NCBI GenBank assembly: GCA_023300375.1
Contig: JALZWO010000079.1
Location: 1 to 37,062 of the forward strand
Length of the DNA: 37,062 nucleotides
Source: Granulosicoccus sp.
GTDB taxonomy: Bacteria > Pseudomonadota > Gammaproteobacteria > Granulosicoccales > Granulosicoccaceae
Direction: 5' to 3'
The notes beneath the pieces are model-generated. The model did not search any database, was not told the DNA's origin, and saw only the letters and a list, made by a program, of their open reading frames with translations. The translations under genes and the position numbers were made by a program. Shown here piece after piece: positions 12,786 to 21,647 of this stretch; positions within the stretch are counted from its first letter, which is position 1; each line of letters begins with the position of its first letter.

Positions 12786-14060
12786 ATGAAACATTTATTA
12801 TCAACAGCACTTGCGGCGAGTATTGCACTTAGTACCCCGTTCGCCACAACCTCTGTACACGCGGCAGACGAAATCAACGTACTCATGTTTGGCATGCCAT
12901 TCACCAACGGACTTCGCGATCTAGCGGATGATTTTGAAGCCGAAACGGGCATCAAGGCAAATATAGATGTTGTAGGTCAAGACGTCTTCGAGAGCCGAAT
13001 AGCGTTGTCGTTCACAGGCGGCACTGGAGACATTGATGTCGTACATACACCAGTCATTCAAGTACAGCGCTGGATTCAAGCGGGCTGGTTGCAGCCTCTA
13101 ACAGACCAAGTATCCGAAGAAACGACATCTGACATTTTGGCAGGCCCATTGGGTGCCTACACTGTTGATGGTGAGCAGTGGGCACTACCGTTCTTTGCAG
13201 GGGTAGGCCTGATGAGTTACCGCAAAGATCTTTTGGAAGCTGCAGGCGCCGAAGTTCCTGAAACGTGGGAAGACATGTTGTCTGTTGCTGAAAAAATCAC
13301 CACCAAAGACCAAGCGGCAATTGCCATGCGTGCGGCCCCTGGTCAAGGTTTTAATATGTTCATCTTCCCGATGGTGATGCGCGCTTATGGCGGCACATTC
13401 TTCACTGATTATGAAGGCGGTGATTTCACACCTTCTATCAACTCTCCGGAGAATCTTGAAGCTTTGAATGTGTACGTCAAACTGATTAACGATTATGGAC
13501 CTGCTGGCGCCGGAAACTTCAACTTTGCTGAAGTTAATGCTGCCGCTCAGAACGGACAGATTGCATTCGCCGTTGAGGGAACTGGCATCATCAGCCAGAT
13601 TGTAGATCCCGCAAATAGCCGGTTCGCTGATGTTACCGGCATTGCATTACCACCTGGTGGCCCTGCTGGACGTTCACCAGCGATAGGCGTTCACGGAATG
13701 GGGATTCCTGCAAGTGCAACAAATTCTGATGCTGCTGCGCAGTTCATTGAATGGGCTGTTAGCGCTGAAACTGTCAGTAAAATTGCTTTGGCACAATCAT
13801 TCCCTGACTTCACTACAGCCTCGGTTGCAGATAATCCAGAAGTTGTTGCCAAATACGCAAGTATTCATCCTGACTTTCTATCAACCCGCGTAGCGGCGTT
13901 GGATCTGGCCATTGGGCACTATCGTCCACTGATTCCTGAGTGGCCTACGTTGGGTCAAGCAATTGGAGAAAGTGTAAACGCTGCCATCAATGGTTTGATA
14001 TCACCAGAGGAGGCCCTAGAACAGGCTGAAGCTGACATGCGCGACATCCTCGGTCAATAA
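12786..14060 (+). CDS. ABC transporter solute-binding protein (family 1, sugar type)
   Basis: Periplasmic receptor for the transporter encoded downstream. Residues 1-26 form a Sec signal peptide with a likely cut after Ala26 in VHAADE. The mature protein has the layout of family 1 extracellular solute-binding proteins: an initial INVLMFG strand, an ETGIKANIDVVG linker, the WIQAGWLQPLTD and WALPFFAGVGLMSYRKDLLE segments, and PETWEDML. Length is 424 residues. GGGAG lies 5-9 bases before the ATG, giving good translation. The family takes mono- and oligosaccharides, glycerol phosphates and polyols; the neighbouring sulfatase suggests a sulfated ligand, which is inference. A stable hairpin after the stop may keep its message more abundant than that of the permeases. 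Confidence 0.93.
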   Translation: MKHLLSTALAASIALSTPFATTSVHAADEINVLMFGMPFTNGLRDLADDFEAETGIKANIDVVGQDVFESRIALSFTGGTGDIDVVHTPVIQVQRWIQAGWLQPLTDQVSEETTSDILAGPLGAYTVDGEQWALPFFAGVGLMSYRKDLLEAAGAEVPETWEDMLSVAEKITTKDQAAIAMRAAPGQGFNMFIFPMVMRAYGGTFFTDYEGGDFTPSINSPENLEALNVYVKLINDYGPAGAGNFNFAEVNAAAQNGQIAFAVEGTGIISQIVDPANSRFADVTGIALPPGGPAGRSPAIGVHGMGIPASATNSDAAAQFIEWAVSAETVSKIALAQSFPDFTTASVADNPEVVAKYASIHPDFLSTRVAALDLAIGHYRPLIPEWPTLGQAIGESVNAAINGLISPEEALEQAEADMRDILGQ

Positions 14061-14089
14061 CATTTAACCCATTAAGAGGTTAGTTAATG

Positions 14090-14117
14090 AACCCGGCGGA
14101 AAAGACGCCGCTGGGTT
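14090..14117 (+). terminator. Intercistronic hairpin after the solute-binding protein gene
   Basis: AACCCGGCGG and CCGCTGGGTT form a 10-bp stem with a single G-U pair and an 8-base loop AAAAGACG, followed by TTA. The right arm ends in a run of four T including its last two bases. It lies in the gap between the binding-protein stop and the first permease. It may act as a partial terminator or as a 3' stabiliser, a known way of making more binding protein than membrane components. Confidence 0.7.
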
Positions 14118-14135
14118 TTACAGCAGACTTAATAC

Positions 14136-15032
14136 ATGACAGCACAGGCACAACTACGCAAAGGCGCAACCTACCAGCTGCAACGCGGCTACCGATTAAT
14201 GATGGTACCTGCTCTTCTGGCAGTCGCCATCTTCGCCATCGTGCCACTAGCCGGTATGTTCGCCCTGTCATTTAGTGACTATCATTTGATTCGAGGCACC
14301 AATTGGGAATTCGGATTCCACAATTTTGCCAAAATGCTGGCTGACAAACGGTTGATGAATTCAATCTATGTGATGGCTGCGCTGTCTGTTCTGGGTGTTG
14401 CTGCACAAGTATTGATAGGCAGTGCCGTGGCTGTTGGCCTACAAAAGATTACTGGACGCTGGCGCGTCGGTCGCATCTTATTTTTACTTCCCTATGCAGT
14501 TCCACACGTAGCTGTCGCGCTCATATGGCTATCGTTGTTTACCCCCACACTATCGCCAATCAACGCCTTCTTTGATGTCTTTGGCATTACTGTGCCTGCC
14601 ATGTTAACCAGTCAGTGGGGCGCTATATTCGCCATTGTTGTTGCAGATACCTGGACAAATTTTCCATTTGCCATGTTGATAATAATGGCCGCGCTACAGG
14701 GTATTTCACCCGACCTTGAAGAAGCGGCTGCCATTGATGGCGCGAGCCGCATCCGAACATTTATTCATATCACCTTACCTCTACTCGCACCAGCGCTGTT
14801 GATGGTGACACTCTTTCGTTTTATTGATTCCCTCAAACACTTTCCAATGATTTTTGTGATGACGAAAGGTGGGCCTGGACGATCAACACAGGCCACTAAT
14901 TTCTACGCCTATGTACAAACCTTCCAGAGCTCAAACGTGGCCTACGGCGCAGCTATTGCCGTTATGCTTTTTCTGATGGCAGCGCTCATCAGCTTCTATG
15001 TTGCAAAGCTCAACCAACGGGTTACGTCATGA
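14136..15032 (+). CDS. ABC transporter permease, MalF/UgpA type
   Basis: Inner-membrane subunit of the importer. At 298 residues it has about six predicted membrane helices, the first at roughly residues 22-45. The cytoplasmic EAA coupling loop, LEEAAAIDGASRIRTFIHIT, lies at about residues 194-213 and docks onto the ATPase. LPYAVPHVAVALIWLSLF and DTWTNFPFAMLII are characteristic of carbohydrate permeases of the binding-protein-dependent type. It ends inside the start of the next permease (ATGA overlap, 15029-15032), so the two are coupled. No Shine-Dalgarno sequence is obvious before ATG 14136, which lies just after the hairpin. Confidence 0.93.
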   Translation: MTAQAQLRKGATYQLQRGYRLMMVPALLAVAIFAIVPLAGMFALSFSDYHLIRGTNWEFGFHNFAKMLADKRLMNSIYVMAALSVLGVAAQVLIGSAVAVGLQKITGRWRVGRILFLLPYAVPHVAVALIWLSLFTPTLSPINAFFDVFGITVPAMLTSQWGAIFAIVVADTWTNFPFAMLIIMAALQGISPDLEEAAAIDGASRIRTFIHITLPLLAPALLMVTLFRFIDSLKHFPMIFVMTKGGPGRSTQATNFYAYVQTFQSSNVAYGAAIAVMLFLMAALISFYVAKLNQRVTS

Positions 15033-15859
15033 TTGACAATAGTCGCCAGTTTCACAACAGGCGTCGTTTTGGCCTTGCCATGATGATTACCTTATTGGTG
15101 TTCGCAGCACTTCCCACCGTCTGGGTTCTTGTTTTATCGTTCCGAGCACCCGTCGCAATATTTGAACCCATCTGGGAAAGCCCTACTGCACTCACCTTGC
15201 AAAATTTCTATAAGATCACGCGCTCAGATTTCCCAGCGGCTTTGCTCAATTCGTTTATCACTGCTGGATTATCGACAACTTTTGCCATGCTAGTGGGCGT
15301 ACCAGCAGGCTTTGCACTAGCTAAGGCGCGCTTGTCTGGCAAATTCATCGCCTCTTGGGTACTACTGTTGTTACGCATGGCCCCACCAGTAGGCTTTGTT
15401 ATACCGCTGTTTTTGCTTTACGCCAACTCAGGGCTTATTGATACTTATCTGGGTCTTGTATTCGCTTACATGACCTTAACTCTGCCACTGGTTACTTGGT
15501 CAATGTGGAATTCATTTGCCCAAGTACCAGATGAACTGATCGAGGCTGCCATTATGGATGATGCCTCTTTAGCAAAAGCGTTCTTTTTGATTGCGTTGCC
15601 AGCTGCTCGACCGGGCGCAGTTGCAGCCGCGATACTGGCGTTCCTTGTTGCCTGGAATGACTTTTTCTATGCGTTGATCATCACACGTTCAGGCACGACT
15701 ACAGCACCCGTTGCGGTAATGAATTTTATATCGTACGACAGCGTTGACTGGGCATCGATAGCCGTGGCAAGTATCGCCCTGACCCTGCCCATTCTGCCTC
15801 TTATGGCACTGGCCAATCGTTATATCGTTCAATCACTTTCTGGCGCTGTGAAAGGATAA
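15029..15859 (+). CDS. ABC transporter permease, MalG/UgpE type
   Basis: Second inner-membrane subunit, 276 residues, about six helices beginning near residue 15. The EAA loop, IEAAIMDDASLAKAFFLIAL, falls at about 171-190, shifted by the usual distance from the C-terminus. The segment NSFITAGLSTTFAMLVGVPAGFALAK without its first residues is typical of the MalG side. Translation starts within the stop of the preceding permease, and its own stop lies two bases before the sulfatase ATG. This tight packing argues that sulfatase and permease are made from one message and work together. Confidence 0.93.
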   Translation: MIDNSRQFHNRRRFGLAMMITLLVFAALPTVWVLVLSFRAPVAIFEPIWESPTALTLQNFYKITRSDFPAALLNSFITAGLSTTFAMLVGVPAGFALAKARLSGKFIASWVLLLLRMAPPVGFVIPLFLLYANSGLIDTYLGLVFAYMTLTLPLVTWSMWNSFAQVPDELIEAAIMDDASLAKAFFLIALPAARPGAVAAAILAFLVAWNDFFYALIITRSGTTTAPVAVMNFISYDSVDWASIAVASIALTLPILPLMALANRYIVQSLSGAVKG

Positions 15860-15861
15860 TT

Positions 15862-17352
15862 ATGTCAAAACAACCGAACATCGTGTTTATCATCACTGAC
15901 CAGCAGCGCTTCGATACTATCGCAGCACTGGGTGCAGAGCACATGCTCACACCTAATCTGGATAAGCTTGCGAAACGGGGCACAGCCTTCTCTAACATGT
16001 ACATCACATCACCCTCCTGTGCGCCATCACGGGCCTCATTGTTCACGGGAACTTACCCACATACCAACGGAGTTTTTCGTAACGATGAGCTTTGGCAATA
16101 TTGTTGGGTCAAGGACCTGGCTGAAGTGGGTTATCGCACAGTGAATGTAGGTAAGATGCACACCATGCCGATTGAAGGGGCGTTTGGTTTTCATGAACGA
16201 CACGTCGTCGAGAACAAAGACCGAGATCACCCGAACCTGCCTTTCTATCTCGACAACTGGGATAAAGCGTTTTTTGTAAAAGGTGTGGAAAAACCCTCCA
16301 GAGTCACACAGCGACGTAGGCAAGATTATGGAGGACAGCTGGGCGCCTGGGTTTGGCAAGATGAAGAAATTCTGCATCCTGATGTCTTTACCTGTCAGAT
16401 GGCCAAATGGTGGCTCAATCGCTACACCGGTGATGACCCTTTCTTTCTGCAAGTGGGCATACCGGGGCCACACCCACCCTACGATCCCACACAAGAGTAT
16501 CTGGATATGTATGAGGGTCGTGCGCTGCCCGATGTCATCCCTGCCGATCCTGAAGCACAACCCGAAGCACTCAAAGGCCTTCGTAGATTCATGCTGGGCG
16601 AAGATGCGGACGGTGTTGTGCATCTACCTGATCCCACTTTGGAGCAATCACGCAGACAACGGGCACATTACTACGCAAACGTCAGCATGATAGATACTCA
16701 AGTAGGCGAAATTATGGATGTGCTTGAGGCACGCGGTGCACTTGCAGACACCATCGTTGTGTTTACTTCTGATCATGGTGATGCGCTGGGTGACCACGGC
16801 CATTCTCAAAAGTGGAATATGTATCAGTCCACAGTCCAGGTACCCGCAATTGTTGCTGGGCCAGGTATTGCAGTTGATAAAATGGTTACAGACAACGTTG
16901 CCTTGTTTGATCTTGGCCCAACAATTCTAGAATGGGCTGGCGCACAAATTCCAGACTGGATGGCAGCACAATCGTTAACACCCTATTTTGGTGACGCGAC
17001 TGCGCCTAAACGAACACAAGTATTTGCAGAGCATTCCAATGATGCCCTACTCACAGGAACGCGTTTAATGACCATGCTACTCGACGGTCATATAAAACTT
17101 GTGCATTTCATTGATAGTGACGAAGGTCAATTGTTTGATTTAAGTTGCGACCCGAAAGAGCAGAACAACCTGTGGAGTGACTCACACTATGCCGACGTAC
17201 GCACACGCATGATTAACGATATTTTCAAATGGCGTTCTGAAAGTAGTCTGACAACACAGGGTTTTATACACGCCTGTGTGAGTGGTGCCCTCGCTCTAAT
17301 GTCACCGCCTGCACACACAGCCCGTGGCCAACATAGGGAAGGTAGTCGTTAA
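15862..17352 (+). CDS. Type I (formylglycine) sulfatase, predicted cytoplasmic
   Basis: A member of the alkaline-phosphatase-like sulfatase superfamily, which hydrolyses sulfate esters (or, in one branch, phosphonate monoesters). Cys53 in [14 protein letters not shown] is the residue oxidised to formylglycine in the C-x-P-S-R signature. Other likely active-site residues are Asp13 in ITDQQR, Lys98 and His100 in GKMH, His204 in GPHPPYD, Asp304-His305 in TSDHGD and Lys317. There is no signal peptide, so it should act on an imported substrate. It lies between the permease (2-base gap) and the ATPase (1-base gap). No formylglycine-generating enzyme or anaerobic maturase is in the window, so maturation must come from elsewhere. 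Choline-sulfatase-like or phosphonate hydrolase activity cannot be excluded. Confidence 0.9.
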   Translation: MSKQPNIVFIITDQQRFDTIAALGAEHMLTPNLDKLAKRGTAFSNMYITSPSCAPSRASLFTGTYPHTNGVFRNDELWQYCWVKDLAEVGYRTVNVGKMHTMPIEGAFGFHERHVVENKDRDHPNLPFYLDNWDKAFFVKGVEKPSRVTQRRRQDYGGQLGAWVWQDEEILHPDVFTCQMAKWWLNRYTGDDPFFLQVGIPGPHPPYDPTQEYLDMYEGRALPDVIPADPEAQPEALKGLRRFMLGEDADGVVHLPDPTLEQSRRQRAHYYANVSMIDTQVGEIMDVLEARGALADTIVVFTSDHGDALGDHGHSQKWNMYQSTVQVPAIVAGPGIAVDKMVTDNVALFDLGPTILEWAGAQIPDWMAAQSLTPYFGDATAPKRTQVFAEHSNDALLTGTRLMTMLLDGHIKLVHFIDSDEGQLFDLSCDPKEQNNLWSDSHYADVRTRMINDIFKWRSESSLTTQGFIHACVSGALALMSPPAHTARGQHREGSR

Positions 17353-17353
17353 T

Positions 17354-18361
17354 ATGCGACACATCGAACTCAAAGGAGTCCAAAAGGATTTCGATAAAAC
17401 TACCGTTATCCCCCCCTTGGATCTCGAGATTGCCAAAGGCGAATTTGTTGTCTTCGTAGGCCCCTCTGGCTGCGGCAAATCGACACTCTTGCGCCTCATC
17501 GCTGGACTAGAGGACGTCACCAAAGGCATACTGGAAATTGATGGAGTTGATGCGACCGATACAGCCCCAGGCAAACGCGGCTTAGCGATGGTATTTCAGT
17601 CCTACGCCCTCTACCCACACCTCACTGTTGCGCAAAACATCGCCTTTCCCATGCGTATGGCTAAGATTCCGCGCGATGAGCAGCAACGCAGGATAACAAA
17701 CGCGGCCGCTGCATTAAATCTCACCGACTACCTTGATCGTCGCCCCAAGCAACTCTCTGGTGGGCAGAGACAACGAGTAGCTATCGGGCGCGCCATCGTG
17801 CGTGAACCTTCCGCATTTTTGTTTGATGAACCACTTTCAAACCTGGATGCAGCTCTTCGCGTGGGCATGCGATTGGAAATTAGTGAATTGCACAAGCGTT
17901 TAAAAACCACCATGATTTATGTGACACATGATCAAGTAGAAGCTATGACATTGGCTGACAAAATCGTGGTGTTAAATGCCGGAGCGATCGAGCAAGTCGG
18001 CAGCCCACTAGAGCTATACGACACTCCTTGCAATTTGTTTGTCGCCAAGTTTATAGGGTCACCCATGATGAATATTATTGTCGGTCAACACGCTGCCGTG
18101 TTCCATGCCGCCTCTGTTGGCGTGCGTCCCGAGCATCTTACTATTTCTAAGAGTTCGGGGACTTGGACAGGCGTGGCGGGGCTATCTGAGCACTTGGGTA
18201 GCGACACGTACATTCGGGTGGATGTTGAGGGGATAGACGAAACGATGACTGTTCGCGCTCAGGGGAAATTTAATGTAAACAGGGGTGAAACTGTTTATAT
18301 ATCACCTGAAGTTGAGAATTTACACCGTTTTAATGAGGCTGGTTTACGGGTTGTCAGTTAA
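17354..18361 (+). CDS. ABC transporter ATP-binding protein, MalK/UgpC type
   Basis: Energises the importer. I chose ATG 17354, one base after the sulfatase stop, with GGGAAGG upstream; a GTG at 17324 in the same frame would overlap the sulfatase by 29 bases and add ten residues without family support. Walker A GPSGCGKS is at residues 36-43, the signature LSGGQ at 134-138, Walker B FLFDEP at 155-160, and the switch His192 in YVTHDQ. A C-terminal TOBE region includes [11 protein letters not shown]. Length is 335 residues, rather short for MalK-type proteins. It ends the operon and converges on the DUF1989 gene with a 45-bp gap that contains no clear terminator. Confidence 0.94.
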   Translation: MRHIELKGVQKDFDKTTVIPPLDLEIAKGEFVVFVGPSGCGKSTLLRLIAGLEDVTKGILEIDGVDATDTAPGKRGLAMVFQSYALYPHLTVAQNIAFPMRMAKIPRDEQQRRITNAAAALNLTDYLDRRPKQLSGGQRQRVAIGRAIVREPSAFLFDEPLSNLDAALRVGMRLEISELHKRLKTTMIYVTHDQVEAMTLADKIVVLNAGAIEQVGSPLELYDTPCNLFVAKFIGSPMMNIIVGQHAAVFHAASVGVRPEHLTISKSSGTWTGVAGLSEHLGSDTYIRVDVEGIDETMTVRAQGKFNVNRGETVYISPEVENLHRFNEAGLRVVS

Positions 18362-18406
18362 TTTGCTTGAGCCGATGATGACGAGTTCCTTCAATCTCGG
18401 TCTCAT

Positions 18407-19213
18407 TCATACACCATGCGAACCATCATAGCCATTCAACGGCGATGCTTGAAACTCATCAAGATAACTATCTGCAGGCTTAAGAATGTCGACTACCAGC
18501 GGATAACACGGCGTTTTATCATCAGAGTGCGTGCTACCACAATCACCACCTGGGCATGCAGACAATGCACCTAACAGATCAATCTCGGCCATGAATTCTA
18601 TGTAGTCACCAGGGCGTACTGGACTTGCTTTCATGAAATATTGGTGAGTATCGCGAGTAAAGCCTGTGCACATAAATACATTGAGCACATCGTGTATCAA
18701 TAATTCAGCGTCTTTGAGTGATTGTGATAAATGTTCAGCTACCGCGCGCGTCAAATTCGAGTGGCAGCAGTGATGGTAGTCCACCTGTTTGAGTAGGTAG
18801 TTGGTGTAGGGATCGCAGCGCGTACCAATGACATCGTGAACGCCGCCACCGTCCTCATCAAACCCATACCAGTTCAAGGTATCGTGAGTAATGGTTGCCA
18901 TGGCCCGAAGCGCCGGCATATTGCTCCATAGCCTGTCACCGGTGGTCACGTGGGTAGCGTGTAACTGGCGAGTCTTGCCACTAAAGAAACGCTCTGATAA
19001 ATCGTTTTTGTTCCATAAATTAAGATCACCCACTTGCGGGCCATTGATGCTCTTGATGCGGAATCCATAACCTGCAGGCACTTCAAAACAGGCAGCATCG
19101 CGAGGCTGAACGGTGACCGTATCGATAACTTCGAGTTCAGATTTCCACTGTGCAATGTCATTGGGGTCTCGCCTTGGCACGGAGGCTACGTCATAGCAAA
19201 CAGTTACGCTCAT
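18407..19213 (-). CDS. DUF1989 family protein (urea-carboxylase-associated type)
   Basis: The sequence follows the DUF1989 pattern: NGPQVGDLNLWN near residue 57, a THVTTGDRLWSN segment, GTRCDPYTNYLL near 130, a His/Cys-rich DYHHCCHSNL, and ALSACPGGDCGS towards the C-terminus. Length 268. Family members next to urea/guanidine carboxylase form the two subunits of carboxyguanidine deiminase. Here there is a single copy and no carboxylase in the window, so the substrate is unknown and a deiminase-like hydrolysis of a small amine compound is only suggested. Conserved Cys and His could hold a metal. It is divergent from the M20 peptidase gene (87-bp gap) and convergent with the ABC ATPase. Confidence 0.8.
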   Translation of the reverse strand: MSVTVCYDVASVPRRDPNDIAQWKSELEVIDTVTVQPRDAACFEVPAGYGFRIKSINGPQVGDLNLWNKNDLSERFFSGKTRQLHATHVTTGDRLWSNMPALRAMATITHDTLNWYGFDEDGGGVHDVIGTRCDPYTNYLLKQVDYHHCCHSNLTRAVAEHLSQSLKDAELLIHDVLNVFMCTGFTRDTHQYFMKASPVRPGDYIEFMAEIDLLGALSACPGGDCGSTHSDDKTPCYPLVVDILKPADSYLDEFQASPLNGYDGSHGV

Positions 19214-19300
19214 AAATGCTCATGTTCAAATAAGTGATGAATCGCAGCATAAGTCATTCGTTTACACTGTGCTGGTTGAATCTTAACCTAGGAGCAAATT

Positions 19301-20680
19301 ATGACTCTCAATGCCGTTCTAGATAGTGTTGATAATAATCTACCTGGAGCGCTTGAGCGCTTATTCGATCTATTACGCATTGACAGCATATCCACAGATC
19401 CGGCGTATAGCGCATCGTGTAAAAAAGCGGCCAACTGGTTAGTCGACGACCTGAGCTCCATGGGGTTTGAGGCAAAGCGTTATGACACCCCCGGACACCC
19501 GATGGTGGTAGGACACTACAAAACAGACCCCGGTAAGCCACATGTGTTGTTCTATGGCCACTACGACGTGCAGCCTGTTGACCCCCTAGAGTTGTGGCAT
19601 CGTCCACCCTTCGAACCTGCCATTGAAGACACGCCAAATGGTCGTGTTATCCGTGCTCGTGGTGCTGCAGACGACAAAGGTCAGGTGATGACATTTCTGG
19701 AAGCTTGTCGTGCCTGGCACATGCAGACCGGTTCGTTGCCGATCAATGTGAGTGTGTTCTTTGAAGGCGAGGAAGAGAGTGGATCCCCTTCCCTCATTCC
19801 ATTCATGCAAGCCAACACTGAATTGTTAAAAGCCGATATGGCGTTGGTTTGTGATACCGGTATGTGGGACGCTCAGACTCCCACCATATCCACCATGCTG
19901 CGTGGCATGGTTGGAGAAGAACTCACGATAACCGGACCGTCCCTTGATTTGCATTCTGGCATGTACGGTGGGCCTGCCATGAACCCAATCAGAGTACTAA
20001 CAAAAATACTGGCCGACCTTCATGACGACACTGGACGCATCACTTTGCCCGGGTTTTACGACGGTGTAGAGGCACTACCAGATGATGTACGTGCGCAATG
20101 GGATAGCCTGAATCATGATGGCGGTGAATTTCTTCAATCAGTTGGGCTGTCGACGCCTGCTGGCGAAAAGGGCTACTCAGTACTTGAACAGATATGGTCA
20201 CGTCCAACATGCGATGTGAATGGCATCAGCGGTGGCTACACCGGCGAAGGGTTTAAAACCGTGCTGCCGTCCATTGCACAGGCCAAAGTCAGCTTTCGTC
20301 TGGTCGGTCAGCAAGATCCAGTAAAGGTACAGCAAGCTTTTTACGAGCATGTTGCTGCAAGGCTGCCCGCAGATTGCACAGCCAGCTACAAAACCAAAGA
20401 CGGCTCACCAGCCACCGTGATGCCAGTAGATGCACCAGCTTTCAAACGTGCTCAGCAGGCGCTCACCGAAGAATGGAACAAGGAGGCTGTATACGCAGGC
20501 TGTGGCGGCTCCATTCCTGTGGTGGGGCATATAAAGGATATTCTGGGCATGGACAGCTTACTCGTGGGCTTTATGTTAGACGACGATGCTATTCATTCTC
20601 CCAATGAAAAGTACTCACTAACGAGTTATCACAAAGGCATACGTAGTTGGGTAAGAATTCTTGAGGCACTGGCGCGTTGA
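19301..20680 (+). CDS. M20 family metallopeptidase (dipeptidase-like)
   Basis: A di-zinc exopeptidase of the M20 group that includes carnosinase, PepV and DapE-like enzymes; dipeptidase is the best reading. Metal ligands are visible: His87 with Asp89 in YGHYDVQP, Asp125 in RGAADDKGQ, Glu158-Glu159 in EGEEESGS, and Asp185 in CDTGMW, with a C-terminal His in DDAIHSPNEKY. A dimerisation (lid) domain interrupts the catalytic domain between about residues 200 and 380. Length 459 is normal and no signal peptide is present, so it is cytoplasmic. AGGAG lies 6-10 bases before the ATG. It converges with the FN3K-like gene, 9 bp apart. Confidence 0.9.
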   Translation: MTLNAVLDSVDNNLPGALERLFDLLRIDSISTDPAYSASCKKAANWLVDDLSSMGFEAKRYDTPGHPMVVGHYKTDPGKPHVLFYGHYDVQPVDPLELWHRPPFEPAIEDTPNGRVIRARGAADDKGQVMTFLEACRAWHMQTGSLPINVSVFFEGEEESGSPSLIPFMQANTELLKADMALVCDTGMWDAQTPTISTMLRGMVGEELTITGPSLDLHSGMYGGPAMNPIRVLTKILADLHDDTGRITLPGFYDGVEALPDDVRAQWDSLNHDGGEFLQSVGLSTPAGEKGYSVLEQIWSRPTCDVNGISGGYTGEGFKTVLPSIAQAKVSFRLVGQQDPVKVQQAFYEHVAARLPADCTASYKTKDGSPATVMPVDAPAFKRAQQALTEEWNKEAVYAGCGGSIPVVGHIKDILGMDSLLVGFMLDDDAIHSPNEKYSLTSYHKGIRSWVRILEALAR

Positions 20681-20689
20681 TTTTTCGTA

Positions 20690-21568
20690 CTAGTGCACAG
20701 ACACATATTGCGACAAAGCATCCCGCGTTGGCTCAATGTAGGATGCGCCAAATTTGATCGCATGCACAATGAGCGGTGCCAATTGATGAAGGGCTATCCG
20801 TTCTTGCCACCCATCATCTAAAGCATAAGCCGAATGATAGGCATTAAAACAGGCATCACCGTAGCCGCCGAACAATCGCATCATGGCCAGATCAAACTCA
20901 CGGTGCCCGCCATGGCAAGCCGGATCAATTACCCAACTTAGCCCGTTACTGTCTACCACTCGATTTCCTGCCCACAGATCACCGTGTAGCAGTGATGGTG
21001 AGGTAGTTGAATTTACGTGTTCGTCTAATCGCGATGCCAGACTTTCTATAGCATCAACGAGATTGTGGCTTAATGCCTGTTTTTTTGCAGCAATTTTTGC
21101 TAGTGGCAATAGGCGCTGCGTTGAGTAAAACTCAGCCCAACTTTGACTGGGTTCATTCGGTAAACCAAGGCTACCCGTACTGCATTTGTCCTCACGACCA
21201 AAAACCGTCCAAGGCGATTTATGGAGCGCTGCAAGTTGTTCACCAAACTCAGCTTCCCCTGCATTAGCCCCTGTTCGCTGACGAGTTTCCTCTATCCATG
21301 CAAGTGCGAGATAAGGAATGTCATCACTGACACCCAGCACAGTGGGCACTCTTACCGTGCTTGTTTGTGCCATCCACTGAAGGCCTTTTGCTTCTGTACT
21401 GAAATGCAATGGTGGTGGATTCTCGTGCGTTTTTATAAAAACTGAAGTGCCGCTTCTATTGACGACGGCACAGTAGCTTTTTGCAAAATCACCACCACTT
21501 AGTGGCAACCAGCTATCGAGGCTTACGCCCAGATCCTCTTCGATTTGCAATTTCCAGTGATTATTCAT
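20690..21568 (-). CDS. Fructosamine kinase family protein
   Basis: The fold is the aminoglycoside-phosphotransferase-like kinase fold. The signature HGDLWAGN at residues 195-202 gives the catalytic Asp197, and VIDPACHGGHREFDLAMM supplies the Mg-binding Asp215. FIKTHENP in the N-lobe carries the ATP-binding Lys46. Homologues (YniA, FN3K) phosphorylate ketosamines or ribulosamines on glycated proteins or metabolites, leading to deglycation. At 292 residues the length is standard. It is divergent from the XdhC gene with 79 bp between starts and convergent with the peptidase. A link to nearby genes is not evident. Confidence 0.85.
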   Translation of the reverse strand: MNNHWKLQIEEDLGVSLDSWLPLSGGDFAKSYCAVVNRSGTSVFIKTHENPPPLHFSTEAKGLQWMAQTSTVRVPTVLGVSDDIPYLALAWIEETRQRTGANAGEAEFGEQLAALHKSPWTVFGREDKCSTGSLGLPNEPSQSWAEFYSTQRLLPLAKIAAKKQALSHNLVDAIESLASRLDEHVNSTTSPSLLHGDLWAGNRVVDSNGLSWVIDPACHGGHREFDLAMMRLFGGYGDACFNAYHSAYALDDGWQERIALHQLAPLIVHAIKFGASYIEPTRDALSQYVSVH

Positions 21569-21647
21569 TGTTAATAATTTTGTTATGTTAATGTTCTGAA
21601 TAGGCTACTTTGTTGACAGCGGTTAGATTAGAACACGCGTACTATCT

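Noticed and set aside
14087-14275. Short open frame starting at the base of the hairpin
   Set aside because: It reads through the inverted repeat and into the permease gene in another frame; the permease frame is clearly the real one.
21613-21645. TTGACA and TACTAT as a promoter for the XdhC gene
   Set aside because: The spacing is 21 bases, too long for sigma-70; no alternative -10 was convincing.
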